Shown: in pieces, positions 1-6,065 of the stretch
How positions within the stretch are numbered: position 1 is the stretch's first letter
Layout: every line of letters starts with the position of its first letter
Origin: Pseudomonadota bacterium
GTDB taxonomy: Bacteria > Pseudomonadota > Gammaproteobacteria > Burkholderiales > Gallionellaceae
Assembly (NCBI GenBank): GCA_021847165.1
Contig: JAJZUH010000099.1
Span: forward strand, 1 to 7,171
Length of the DNA: 7,171 nucleotides
Direction of reading: 5' to 3'
Notes under the pieces: model-generated
Database searches by the model: none
What the model saw: only the letters and a program-made list of their open reading frames with translations
Told to the model about the DNA's origin: nothing
Program-made: the position numbers and the translations under genes

Positions 1-1673
1 CCCGCCTTGAACGCGGCCATGGTCTCGGCTTTCTCGGCGCTGCTCAGTTTCCCGTGCGCGAGGCCGATACGCAGCTCGGGAAAGATCTGCGTGAGCGTGG
101 CGTGGGTCTCCAGTGCGGTCTGCAATTGCAGCGCTTCCGATTCGTCGATCAGCGGGCACACCCAATAGGCCTGGCGGCCTTCGAGACAGGCTACGCGCAC
201 GCGCTCGAATACCTCCTCGCGCCGCGCATCGCTCACCAGCTTGGTGACGATGGGCGTACGCCCCGGCGGCAGTTCGTCGATCACAGACACGTCGAGGTCG
301 GCGTAGTAGCTCATCGCCAGCGTGCGCGGAATCGGCGTGGCGCTCATCATCAGCTGGTGCGGCTCAAAACTCCCTCCCCCTTGCAGGGGGAGGGGTGGGG
401 TGGGGGTTGAGTCGGCGAGCGATTCCGTTCCTACCCCGATCCCAGCCTTCCCCCTGACAGGGGGAAGGGACGTGGTTCCCTTGCCGCGCAGCGCCAGCCG
501 CTGCTGCACGCCGAACTTGTGCTGCTCGTCCACGATGACCAGCCCCAGCTTGTGGAACTCGACTTCCTTCTGGAACAGCGCATGCGTGCCGATGGCGAGC
601 ATGGTGTCGCCCTGTGCGATGCGTTCGGCGGCGGCGGTCTTGTCCTTCTTCTTCAGGCTGCCGGAGAGCCACGCCGGCTCGACACCGAGCGGCGCGAGCC
701 AGTCGCGCATCTTCAGGTAATGCTGCTCGGCAAGGATCTCGGTCGGCGCCATGAAGGCGACCTGATAGCCGTTCTCGATGGCCTGCAATGCGGCGAGCGC
801 GGCGACCACGGTCTTGCCGCTGCCGACATCGCCCTGCAGCAAACGCTGCATCGGATGCGGCCGCGCGAGGTCGGCACTGATCTCGTGCCAGACCTTCTTC
901 TGCGCGCCGGTGAGCACGAATGGCAGGTCCTGCAGCAACGCGTCGGTGAGCTGGTTGTGGGTGCGGAGCCTGGGAGCGACGCGCCGGCTGCGTTCGCGGT
1001 AATGCACGCGCATCGATAGCTGTTGTGCCAGCAGCTCGTCGAACTTGATGCGCATCCAGGCGGGGTGCGCACGCTCCAGCAGCGCAGCCTCGTCGACGCC
1101 GGGCGGCGGCTGGTGCAGCAGCTTCACGCTGGCGTCGAAATCCGGCAGGCGCATGCGTTCCTTGATCGGCTCAGGCAGCGTGTCGTCAAGCGCCAGTTCG
1201 TTCAGTGCGGCGTGGATATATTTTGTCAGCGTTGCCTGCGGCAAACCGGCGGTGGTCGGGTAGACCGGCGTGAGTGCCTGCTTCAGCGGCACCGATTCGC
1301 CGGCGACGCGGCACTTCGGGTGCACCATCTCGTCGCCAAAAAAGCCCATGCGCGGCTCACCCAGCGCACGGATCTTCCTGCCGACGGCGAGCTGCTTTTG
1401 CTGGCTGGGGTAGAAGTTGAGGAAGCGCAGATAGAGGATGCCGCTGTCGTCCTGCAGCTGGCACACCAGGCTGCGGCGCGGACGGTACATCACTTCGCTG
1501 TGGATGATCTCGCCTTCCACCTGTGCCATCTCTCCCGGGATGAGGTCGGCGATGCGGGTGATCCTGGTTTCGTCCTCGTAACGCAACGGCAGGTGCAGCA
1601 CCAGGTCGAACGGCGTATGGATGCCGAGTCTGGCAAACTTGCTCTGCGTGGCAGGGGGGATCTTCAGCGGCAC
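1..1673 (-). CDS. recG: ATP-dependent DNA helicase RecG, C-terminus outside the window
   Basis: RecG is a superfamily 2 double-stranded DNA translocase that remodels stalled forks, D-loops, R-loops and Holliday junctions. The first 557 residues are visible. The N-terminal part has LHLPLRYED at residues 26-34, followed by an OB-fold wedge region (about 45-140). Helicase motifs follow: LTGAQ (Q-like), GDVGSGKT (281-288, Walker A), MAPTEILAEQH (Ia), DEQH (382-385, Walker B) and SATPIPRT (444-451, motif III). Motifs V and VI and the C-terminal hook lie off the left edge. The start is GTG at 1673, fixed by an in-frame TAA at 1674-1676. It gives an N-terminus about 12 residues shorter than E. coli RecG, with only a weak GGA upstream. 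The gene lies 22 nt after a kinase gene. The oddity is an in-frame palindromic element at 371-470. DEQH to SATP spans 62 residues here against about 30 in E. coli. No stop or frameshift was found, so the gene is probably functional. Confidence 0.96.
   Translation of the reverse strand, partial: MPLKIPPATQSKFARLGIHTPFDLVLHLPLRYEDETRITRIADLIPGEMAQVEGEIIHSEVMYRPRRSLVCQLQDDSGILYLRFLNFYPSQQKQLAVGRKIRALGEPRMGFFGDEMVHPKCRVAGESVPLKQALTPVYPTTAGLPQATLTKYIHAALNELALDDTLPEPIKERMRLPDFDASVKLLHQPPPGVDEAALLERAHPAWMRIKFDELLAQQLSMRVHYRERSRRVAPRLRTHNQLTDALLQDLPFVLTGAQKKVWHEISADLARPHPMQRLLQGDVGSGKTVVAALAALQAIENGYQVAFMAPTEILAEQHYLKMRDWLAPLGVEPAWLSGSLKKKDKTAAAERIAQGDTMLAIGTHALFQKEVEFHKLGLVIVDEQHKFGVQQRLALRGKGTTSLPPVRGKAGIGVGTESLADSTPTPPLPLQGGGSFEPHQLMMSATPIPRTLAMSYYADLDVSVIDELPPGRTPIVTKLVSDARREEVFERVRVACLEGRQAYWVCPLIDESEALQLQTALETHATLTQIFPELRIGLAHGKLSSAEKAETMAAFKA
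371..470. repeat. 100-bp palindromic, MITE-like repeat inserted in frame within recG
   Basis: The element begins TCCCT and ends AGGGA. It contains two hairpins with the same plan. The left one has arms at 372-381 and 385-394 with loop TGC. The right one has arms at 446-455 and 459-468 with loop GAC. Each arm is a perfect 10 bp. The outer 35-40 bp of the two ends are imperfect inverted copies of each other, including the trailing G-rich tracts. The centre (about 407-433) is unrelated sequence. It is C- and G-tract rich, unlike the surrounding coding sequence. Read in the recG frame it encodes about 33 low-complexity residues rich in Gly, Pro, Thr and Ser. Similar GGGGGAGGG/TGGGG repeats occur in many proteobacterial genomes, from recall. 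No target-site duplication is clear, so the exact ends are uncertain by a few bases. No second copy occurs in this window. Confidence 0.85.
386..406 (+). other. Potential G-quadruplex motif
   Basis: Four runs of G (5, 4, 4 and 5 long) are separated by single bases A, T and T. This is the short-loop, long-run pattern associated with very stable quadruplexes. It lies on the plus strand, which is the template strand for recG, so the mRNA carries the C-rich complement. It is formed by the right arm of the left hairpin plus the tract next to it, so hairpin and quadruplex are alternative folds. Formation in the cell is inferred only. Confidence 0.6.
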
Positions 1674-1695
1674 TTATCCGGCGTTCCGCAGTGCG

Positions 1696-2973
1696 TCAGC
1701 ACGCCATCTTGGCGACCCGCTCGTCGGACATGCGCAGGCGGTCGGCAAGTGTCGCCAGGAATACCTGGTTGAAATGCAGCTGGCAGCGATCGGAAAGCTG
1801 ATCGAGCTGGCTGGGCGTGATTTTCATCACGGTGACCTCGGTGGTGGCGGTGATGCTGGCGGAGCGCGGCATCTGCTTGCGGCTGGTATAGGACATCTCG
1901 CCGAAGATGGAGCCGCTGCTGAGCGTGTTGAGCAGCCGGTTATTGCGCGACACGCTGACGCCGCCCTCGGTCAGCACGTAGAACGCGTCGCCCAGCTCGC
2001 CCTCGCGCAGCAGCATGGTCTTGGCCGGCTGTTTCTGCCATTCGCCCACGCGCAACAGCTCCCACAGTTCGATGTCGGAGAAATCCTGGAACATCTTCAG
2101 CTTGCGCAAGGCGGTGAATTTTTCGTTCTCGTTGATCTCCAGGTCGCTCTTCTCGAAGTGGCCGAGCGCGGCCAGTTCGTTGCCGAAGTCGCGCCAGGTG
2201 GCGAAGCGATCCGCCGGATTCTTCTGCAGTGCGATCATCACGATGCGTTCCAGTTGCGGGGGCAGGTCGGCGCGCAGCCTGGTCGGGGGGGGCGGTTTCA
2301 CGTGCAGGATCTGCTGGTACAGATGCGCCAGGTTCTTCGGGGAATACGGCGAGCGCCCGGTGAGCAGGCGGTACATGACCACCCCCAGCGAATAGATGTC
2401 GGTCGAGTGGGTGATCTCGTCGCCGCGCACCTGTTCCGGCGACATGTAGTTGGGCGAGCCGACGCTGTTCTGGGTCTCTTCGAGGTCGACGCGGACGGCA
2501 GCGCCCAGGTCGGCGATCTTGATCTCGTCCGGGTTGGACAGCAGCAGGTTGCCCGGCTTGATGTCGCGATGGATCACGCCGTTGAACTGCGCATAGTTGA
2601 GCGCACGGCAGCACTTGAACATGTATTCGACCACGCGGTCCAGCGGCAGCAGGTTGTCCGGGTGGATGTGCTTTTCCAGGGTGCCGCCGGGCACGTATTC
2701 CATCACGATATAGCTCTTGCTGTCGCTGATCACCGCTTCGTAGGTGGTGACGATGTTCGGGTGCGCCAGCTTGCCGACCAGCGCGGCCTCGATCTCCAGC
2801 TGGCGGCGGTTCTGCTTGCCGTTCTTGGGGTCGTTGAGGAACGACTGCTTGAACACCTTGACCACGACCTCGCGGTCGTAGAGCGGGTCGTGTCCGAGAT
2901 AGACCACGCTGGTGCCGCCGTCCCCCAGTTTCCTGATCAGGCGGAATCTGCCGAGATGGGATTCGTGGCTCAT
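1696..2973 (-). CDS. Ser/Thr protein kinase with C-terminal cyclic-nucleotide-binding domain (kinase B)
   Basis: This is a predicted cytosolic Hanks-type kinase of 425 residues. The kinase domain covers about 8-275: glycine loop GDGGTSVVYLG (17-27), ATP-site Lys39, catalytic HRDIKPGN (135-142, Asp137), metal-binding DLG (155-157, in place of DFG), SPE (178-180) and DIYSLG (192-197). A cyclic-nucleotide-binding domain follows (about 290-385). It has FGE (357-359) and PRSA (369-372), matching the Glu and Arg-Ser ligand contacts of CRP. After it comes a CRP-like long helix (about 388-415), but no helix-turn-helix. No membrane segment or PASTA repeat is present. I chose ATG 2973 because it aligns residue for residue with the start of the sister kinase. 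TTG at 2994 is an alternative with a better AGGA site, 7 nt ahead of it and inside the end of ridA. Ligand and substrates are unknown. It sits between ridA and recG in the same operon. Confidence 0.93.
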   Translation of the reverse strand: MSHESHLGRFRLIRKLGDGGTSVVYLGHDPLYDREVVVKVFKQSFLNDPKNGKQNRRQLEIEAALVGKLAHPNIVTTYEAVISDSKSYIVMEYVPGGTLEKHIHPDNLLPLDRVVEYMFKCCRALNYAQFNGVIHRDIKPGNLLLSNPDEIKIADLGAAVRVDLEETQNSVGSPNYMSPEQVRGDEITHSTDIYSLGVVMYRLLTGRSPYSPKNLAHLYQQILHVKPPPPTRLRADLPPQLERIVMIALQKNPADRFATWRDFGNELAALGHFEKSDLEINENEKFTALRKLKMFQDFSDIELWELLRVGEWQKQPAKTMLLREGELGDAFYVLTEGGVSVSRNNRLLNTLSSGSIFGEMSYTSRKQMPRSASITATTEVTVMKITPSQLDQLSDRCQLHFNQVFLATLADRLRMSDERVAKMAC

Positions 2974-2997
2974 GCTATTGCTGCTCGCGGACAAGGT

Positions 2998-3384
2998 TCA
3001 TTCCTGCAGGCACAGCACGCCGTCCGCCTCGACCAGCGCGGCGCGCGGCAGCGACGCCACGCCCACGGCGGCGCGCGCCGGATAGGGCTGATGGAAATAG
3101 GTGGCCATGATTTCGTTCACCTTGGCGAAATGCGCGAGGTCGGTGAGGTAGACGTTGAGCTTCACCATGTCGTCCAGGCTGCCGCCCGCCGCATCGGCGA
3201 CGGCGCGCAGGTTCTGGAACACGCGGTGGACCTGGGCCTCGATGCCTTCGACCATGTTCATGGTATTGGGGTCGAGGCCGATCTGGCCGGACAGATAGAC
3301 GGTGTTGTCGACGCGCACGGCTTGCGAATAGGTGCCGATGGCGGCGGGAGCATCGGGGGTCTGGATCACGAATTTGTTCGACAT
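2998..3384 (-). CDS. ridA: RidA family 2-iminobutanoate/2-iminopropanoate deaminase
   Basis: RidA (YjgF/YER057c/UK114) proteins are small cytosolic trimers that hydrolyse reactive enamine/imine intermediates released by PLP enzymes such as threonine dehydratase, protecting other PLP enzymes. The 128-residue length is typical. Diagnostic stretches are [12 protein letters not shown] near the N-terminus, [11 protein letters not shown], and [13 protein letters not shown], whose Arg aligns with the substrate carboxylate-binding Arg105 of E. coli RidA. At the C-terminal active-site position VEAD carries Asp where E. coli has Glu120; I recall Asp there in other betaproteobacterial homologues. The ATG has an excellent Shine-Dalgarno site. 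The gene starts 15 nt after one kinase and ends 24 nt before the next (3 nt if that kinase uses TTG). A RidA-recG neighbourhood is common in proteobacteria, so ridA is probably the ancestral neighbour of recG and the kinases the additions. Confidence 0.96.
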   Translation of the reverse strand: MSNKFVIQTPDAPAAIGTYSQAVRVDNTVYLSGQIGLDPNTMNMVEGIEAQVHRVFQNLRAVADAAGGSLDDMVKLNVYLTDLAHFAKVNEIMATYFHQPYPARAAVGVASLPRAALVEADGVLCLQE

Positions 3385-3389
3385 GGGGT

Positions 3390-3396
3390 CCTCCTT
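3390..3396 (-). promoter_or_regulatory. Strong ribosome binding site of ridA
   Basis: On the minus strand this reads AAGGAGG, 5 nt ahead of the ridA ATG at 3384, inside the 15-nt gap after the upstream kinase stop. It is a near-perfect anti-16S match and much stronger than anything in front of either kinase or recG. This suggests RidA is made at a higher level than its operon partners. Confidence 0.8.
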
Positions 3397-3399
3397 GTT

Positions 3400-4680
3400 C
3401 TAATTGGCCAGCTTGGCGAATCGGTCGTCCGCCATTCTGAGACGGTCTGCCATCACGCGCAAGAAGGCCTGGTTGAAATGCAGCTGGCAGTGGTCGGAGA
3501 GCTTGGCCAGCTGCGCCGGCGATATCTTCAGGACGGTCACCTCGGTGCCGGCGGTGACGGTGGCCGAACGCGGCACTGCCCGGCCGCTGATGTAGGCCAT
3601 CTCGCCGAAGCAGTCGTCGCTGCGGATCAGGTTGAGCAGGCGCCCGTTCTTGGTCACGCTGACGCTGCCGTCGACGATGATATAGAAGACGTCGCCCAGC
3701 TCGTCTTCGCGCATCAGCACGGTCTGTGCCGGCTGTTGCTGCCATTCGCCGATGCGCAGAATCTCCCACAGCTCGATATCGGTGAAGTCCCGGAACAGCG
3801 ACATTTCGCGCAGCGTGGTGAATTTCTCGGTCTGGTTGATATCGAGCGGTCTTTGCTCGAACCGGCCCAGCGCGGCGAGGTCGCTGCCGAAGTCCTTCCA
3901 GTTCTGGTAGCGTTCCTGCAGATCCTTGTGCATGGCCCGCATCACCACGCGTTCCAGCTGCGGCGGGATGTCGGGCCGCAGGTTGCGCAAAGGCGGCGGC
4001 GTGGCATGCAGCACCTGCTGGCACAGGCTGGCCAGGTTCTGCGCGTGGAACGGCGCATGCCCGGTGAGCAAACGATACATCACCACGCCGAGGGAGTAGA
4101 TGTCGGTCTGGTGTGTCAGCACCTCGCCGCGCAGCTGCTCCGGCGACATGTAGCCGGGGGAGCCGATGTTGCTGATCTGCGTCTGCTCGATGTCCAGCAG
4201 CAGGGCCGCGCCCATATCGGAGATCTTGATGTCGCCATCCTCGGTGAGCAGCATGTTGGCGGGTTTGATGTCGCGGTGGATGACGCCGTTGAATTGCGCG
4301 TAGTTGAGCGCGCGGCAGCACTTGAACATGTATTCCACCACGCGGTCGATGGGCAGCAGGTTGTCCGGGGCCGAGTGCTTCTCCAGCGTGCCGCCGCTGA
4401 CATATTCCATCACGATGTGGCTGGCATCGTCGCCGATCATCGCATCGTAGATCGCCACGATGTGCGGGTGCGACAGCTTGCCTGCCAGCGAGGCTTCGTT
4501 GTCCAGCTGCCGCTGGTACAGCTTGCCCATTTTGGGATCGTTCAGGATCTCCTGCTTCAGCACCTTGATCGCCACTTCGCGCCTGGCGAAAGGGTCGAAT
4601 CCGAGATAGACCGAACTGGTGGCGCCTTGGCCGAGTTTCCTGGTGAGGGTGTATTTGCCCAGTGTTGCGGGTTGTTGCAT
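3400..4680 (-). CDS. Ser/Thr protein kinase with C-terminal cyclic-nucleotide-binding domain (kinase A)
   Basis: First gene of the minus-strand operon, 426 residues and a close paralogue of the kinase at 1696-2973. Kinase domain: glycine loop GQGATSSVYLG (17-27), Lys39 in VAIKV, HRDIKPAN (135-142, Asp137), DMG (155-157) in place of DFG, SPE (179-181), DIYSLG (193-198). C-terminal cyclic-nucleotide domain: about 291-386, with FGE (358-360) and PRSA (370-373), then a CRP-type helix ending in ADRLRMADDRFAK. It has no DNA-binding domain or membrane span. I chose ATG 4680 because MQQPATLGKY aligns without gaps with MSHESHLGRF of the other kinase. The reading frame is open up to a GTG at 4740, but that extension would cover the dyad and candidate promoter, and it has no counterpart in the paralogue. 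The Shine-Dalgarno site is weak. The target is unknown. The catalytic set is complete, so activity is expected. Confidence 0.93.
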   Translation of the reverse strand: MQQPATLGKYTLTRKLGQGATSSVYLGFDPFARREVAIKVLKQEILNDPKMGKLYQRQLDNEASLAGKLSHPHIVAIYDAMIGDDASHIVMEYVSGGTLEKHSAPDNLLPIDRVVEYMFKCCRALNYAQFNGVIHRDIKPANMLLTEDGDIKISDMGAALLLDIEQTQISNIGSPGYMSPEQLRGEVLTHQTDIYSLGVVMYRLLTGHAPFHAQNLASLCQQVLHATPPPLRNLRPDIPPQLERVVMRAMHKDLQERYQNWKDFGSDLAALGRFEQRPLDINQTEKFTTLREMSLFRDFTDIELWEILRIGEWQQQPAQTVLMREDELGDVFYIIVDGSVSVTKNGRLLNLIRSDDCFGEMAYISGRAVPRSATVTAGTEVTVLKISPAQLAKLSDHCQLHFNQAFLRVMADRLRMADDRFAKLAN

Positions 4681-4712
4681 GTTGGCGGGTCGCCCGGTGA
4701 GTGAGTTCGCGG

Positions 4713-4742
4713 AATCTACACGAACAGGCACCTGTTCCACAA
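4713..4742 (-). promoter_or_regulatory. Candidate promoter of the kinase-ridA-kinase-recG operon
   Basis: On the minus strand TTGTGG (4742-4737) and TAGATT (4718-4713) are separated by 18 nt, about 33 nt upstream of the kinase ATG at 4680. Both hexamers are only partial sigma70 matches. It is the best-placed candidate found in the gap, and the perfect inverted repeat at 4722-4737 fills most of its spacer. Its position supports it more than its sequence does. Confidence 0.3.
4722..4737. promoter_or_regulatory. Perfect 7-bp inverted repeat, candidate operator
   Basis: GAACAGG and CCTGTTC are exact reverse complements separated by 2 nt (CA on the plus strand). The dyad lies 42-57 nt upstream of the first kinase start, in the spacer of the candidate minus-strand promoter. 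Its size and symmetry fit a dimeric repressor or activator site. It is not a match to the E. coli LexA consensus as I know it, and I cannot name the regulator. It could also be chance, or a small hairpin in a longer 5' leader. Confidence 0.4.
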
Positions 4743-4773
4743 CTGCCGCATCCCTGCGCGGGGGCTGGCTGGC

Positions 4774-4802
4774 TTGTTCAAAGCGCGGCTTTCACCGATA
4801 AT
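4774..4802 (+). promoter_or_regulatory. Candidate sigma70 promoter of the glycosyltransferase operon
   Basis: TTGTTC at 4774-4779 and GATAAT at 4797-4802 are separated by exactly 17 nt. The -10 matches five of six consensus bases and the -35 matches three. Transcription would begin near 4808-4810, about 40 nt upstream of the chosen glycosyltransferase start. This also argues against the longer GTG start at 4701, which would lie upstream of the promoter. Confidence 0.5.
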
Positions 4803-4847
4803 GCGCCGCCTTGCCAGAGTCGCAACCCCACTACCGGATACGCTCCT

Positions 4848-6065
4848 TTGAATATTAAATTCCAACGTGCAGTCGACCATTGGGCCGGGATGCCGATCTG
4901 CTGGATGCTTTCGCTGTTCGAGCGCATGCGCCGCCTGTTCTCCGGCCCGCCGGCCGCGGTCCGGCCCAGGCGCATCCTGGTCGTGCTGTTGTCGGAGATG
5001 GGCAGCCTGGTGCTGGCGCAACCGATGTTCGCCGACCTGCGCAGGCGCTATCCCGATGCCTCCCTGCACATCCTGATGTTTGCCAAGAACCGCGAGGTGC
5101 TCGACCTGCTCGGCGTGATGCCGCCGGAAAACGTGATCACCATCCGCGACAAGTCGCTCGGCGGTTTTGCGGCCGACAGCATCAGGGCGCTGCTGACCAT
5201 GCGCCGCACCGGCTTCGACGTGGTGATCGACTGCGAACTGTTCTCGCGCGTGAGCAGCATCTTCTCCTACCTGTCCGGCGCGCAGTTGCATGTCGGTTTC
5301 CAGCCGCACACGCAGGAGGGACTGTACCGCGGCTCGTTCATCAACCGTCCGGTGCTGTACAACCCCTATCGCCATCTGTCGCAGCAGTTCCTGACCATGG
5401 TCGCCGCCATCGAATCGGAGACGCATCCCGCCGCCAAGGCAATGGCCGCCGAATTGGCGCCGCCGCCGCTGTTGCAATTTGCCGACGGCGAACTGGAAGA
5501 GGTCGAGTCGGTCCTGCTCAAGGATTTCCCGGTGCTGCAGGACAAGAGACTGGTGCTGGTCTATCCCGGCGGCGGCATCCTGCCGATACGCGCCTGGCCG
5601 GCGGTGAATTACAAGCAGCTGTGCATCGAACTGCTGGACGAAGGCTATGCGGTGGCGGTGATCGGCCTCAAGGAAGACAAGCCGCTGGCGCAGGAGGTGG
5701 TCGCGCATTGCAACCACCCCAGCTGCATCGACCTGACCGGGTACACCAGGTCGGTGCGCCATCTGCTGGCCATCTTCCACCGTGCCTCCCTGCTGGTGAC
5801 CAACGATGGCGGGCCAGGCCAGTTCGCCGCGCTGACGCCGTTGCAGACGCTGGTGTTCTTCGGCCCGGAGACGCCGGCGCTGTACAGTCCGCTGGCCCCC
5901 AACATCCATTGCCTGTATGCCGGGCTGTCATGCTCGCCCTGCCTCACCGCCTACAACCACCGCAACTCGCCTTGCGACGGCGATAACCAGTGCCTGAAGC
6001 AGATCGGCGTCGCGCAGGTGCTGCAGCAGGCGCGCAAGCTGCTGCAGGAGGAAAGGCGGGCATGA
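4848..6065 (+). CDS. Glycosyltransferase family 9 (heptosyltransferase-like) protein
   Basis: A protein of 405 residues with a GT-B fold typical of ADP-heptose:LPS heptosyltransferases. The N-terminal Rossmann domain starts at RRILVVLLSEMGSLVLAQP (41-59). The C-terminal half has VLVYPGGG (236-243) and the GT9 signature TNDGGPGQFAA (318-328), a variant of the usual TNDSGPMHLA. It probably adds a sugar to lipopolysaccharide core or another surface glycan at the inner face of the cytoplasmic membrane. Two oddities stand out. The usual GD after the first strand, whose Asp is catalytic in WaaC, is GS here. There is also a C-terminal cysteine cluster, C362, C365, C376 and C382. A hydrophobic stretch near residues 13-23 may touch the membrane. 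The start is uncertain: TTG 4848 gives LNIKFQR, fits the family N-terminus as I recall it, and lies just after the promoter; ATG 4890 and GTG 4701 are alternatives. Donor and acceptor cannot be assigned. Confidence 0.88.
   Translation: MNIKFQRAVDHWAGMPICWMLSLFERMRRLFSGPPAAVRPRRILVVLLSEMGSLVLAQPMFADLRRRYPDASLHILMFAKNREVLDLLGVMPPENVITIRDKSLGGFAADSIRALLTMRRTGFDVVIDCELFSRVSSIFSYLSGAQLHVGFQPHTQEGLYRGSFINRPVLYNPYRHLSQQFLTMVAAIESETHPAAKAMAAELAPPPLLQFADGELEEVESVLLKDFPVLQDKRLVLVYPGGGILPIRAWPAVNYKQLCIELLDEGYAVAVIGLKEDKPLAQEVVAHCNHPSCIDLTGYTRSVRHLLAIFHRASLLVTNDGGPGQFAALTPLQTLVFFGPETPALYSPLAPNIHCLYAGLSCSPCLTAYNHRNSPCDGDNQCLKQIGVAQVLQQARKLLQEERRA
6046..6051 (+). promoter_or_regulatory. Ribosome binding site of the GtrA-family gene
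   Basis: AGGAGG lies 10 nt ahead of ATG 6062, within the last codons of the preceding glycosyltransferase gene. Together with the ATGA overlap it sets the start at 6062 rather than at the in-frame candidate at 5990, whose extra 24 residues are alanine-rich shadow sequence of the upstream gene. Confidence 0.65.

Noticed and set aside
371..470. The two hairpins as an intrinsic terminator, or recG as a pseudogene.
   Set aside because: No T run follows either hairpin, they lie within a coding region, and the recG frame continues unbroken with conserved motifs downstream. Attenuation is possible but not shown.
364..672. A separate small minus-strand gene across the repeat in recG.
   Set aside because: It is a shifted frame of recG. 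The true recG frame is open through the same bases and carries DEQH and SATPIP on either side.
54..1772. Several plus-strand open frames opposite recG.
   Set aside because: All lie antisense to a helicase frame with intact motifs, and none has a recognisable domain or a convincing start.
1621..4704. A 1027-codon open frame on the plus strand with internally repeated sequence.
   Set aside because: It is exactly antisense to both kinases and ridA, which have clear family motifs. Its long open run comes from GC-rich third positions, and its apparent repeats are the mirror of the kinase duplication. It has no recognisable domain and is rich in His, Gln, Val and Ala, as antisense shadows tend to be.
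4681..4740. A 20-residue N-terminal extension of the first kinase from GTG 4740.
   Set aside because: It has no counterpart in the paralogue, whose ATG aligns with ATG 4680, and it would place the dyad and promoter inside the coding sequence.
4778..4829. A possible 17-residue leader peptide on the minus strand, with AAAGGAG about 11 nt ahead of a GTG.
   Set aside because: The start is non-ATG, spacing is long, there is no codon run suggesting attenuation, and it lies upstream of the candidate promoter.
4716..5909. A 397-codon minus-strand open frame opposite the GT9 gene.
   Set aside because: It is antisense to a well-supported glycosyltransferase and is His/Gln/Arg rich in the way shadow frames are, with no family motif.
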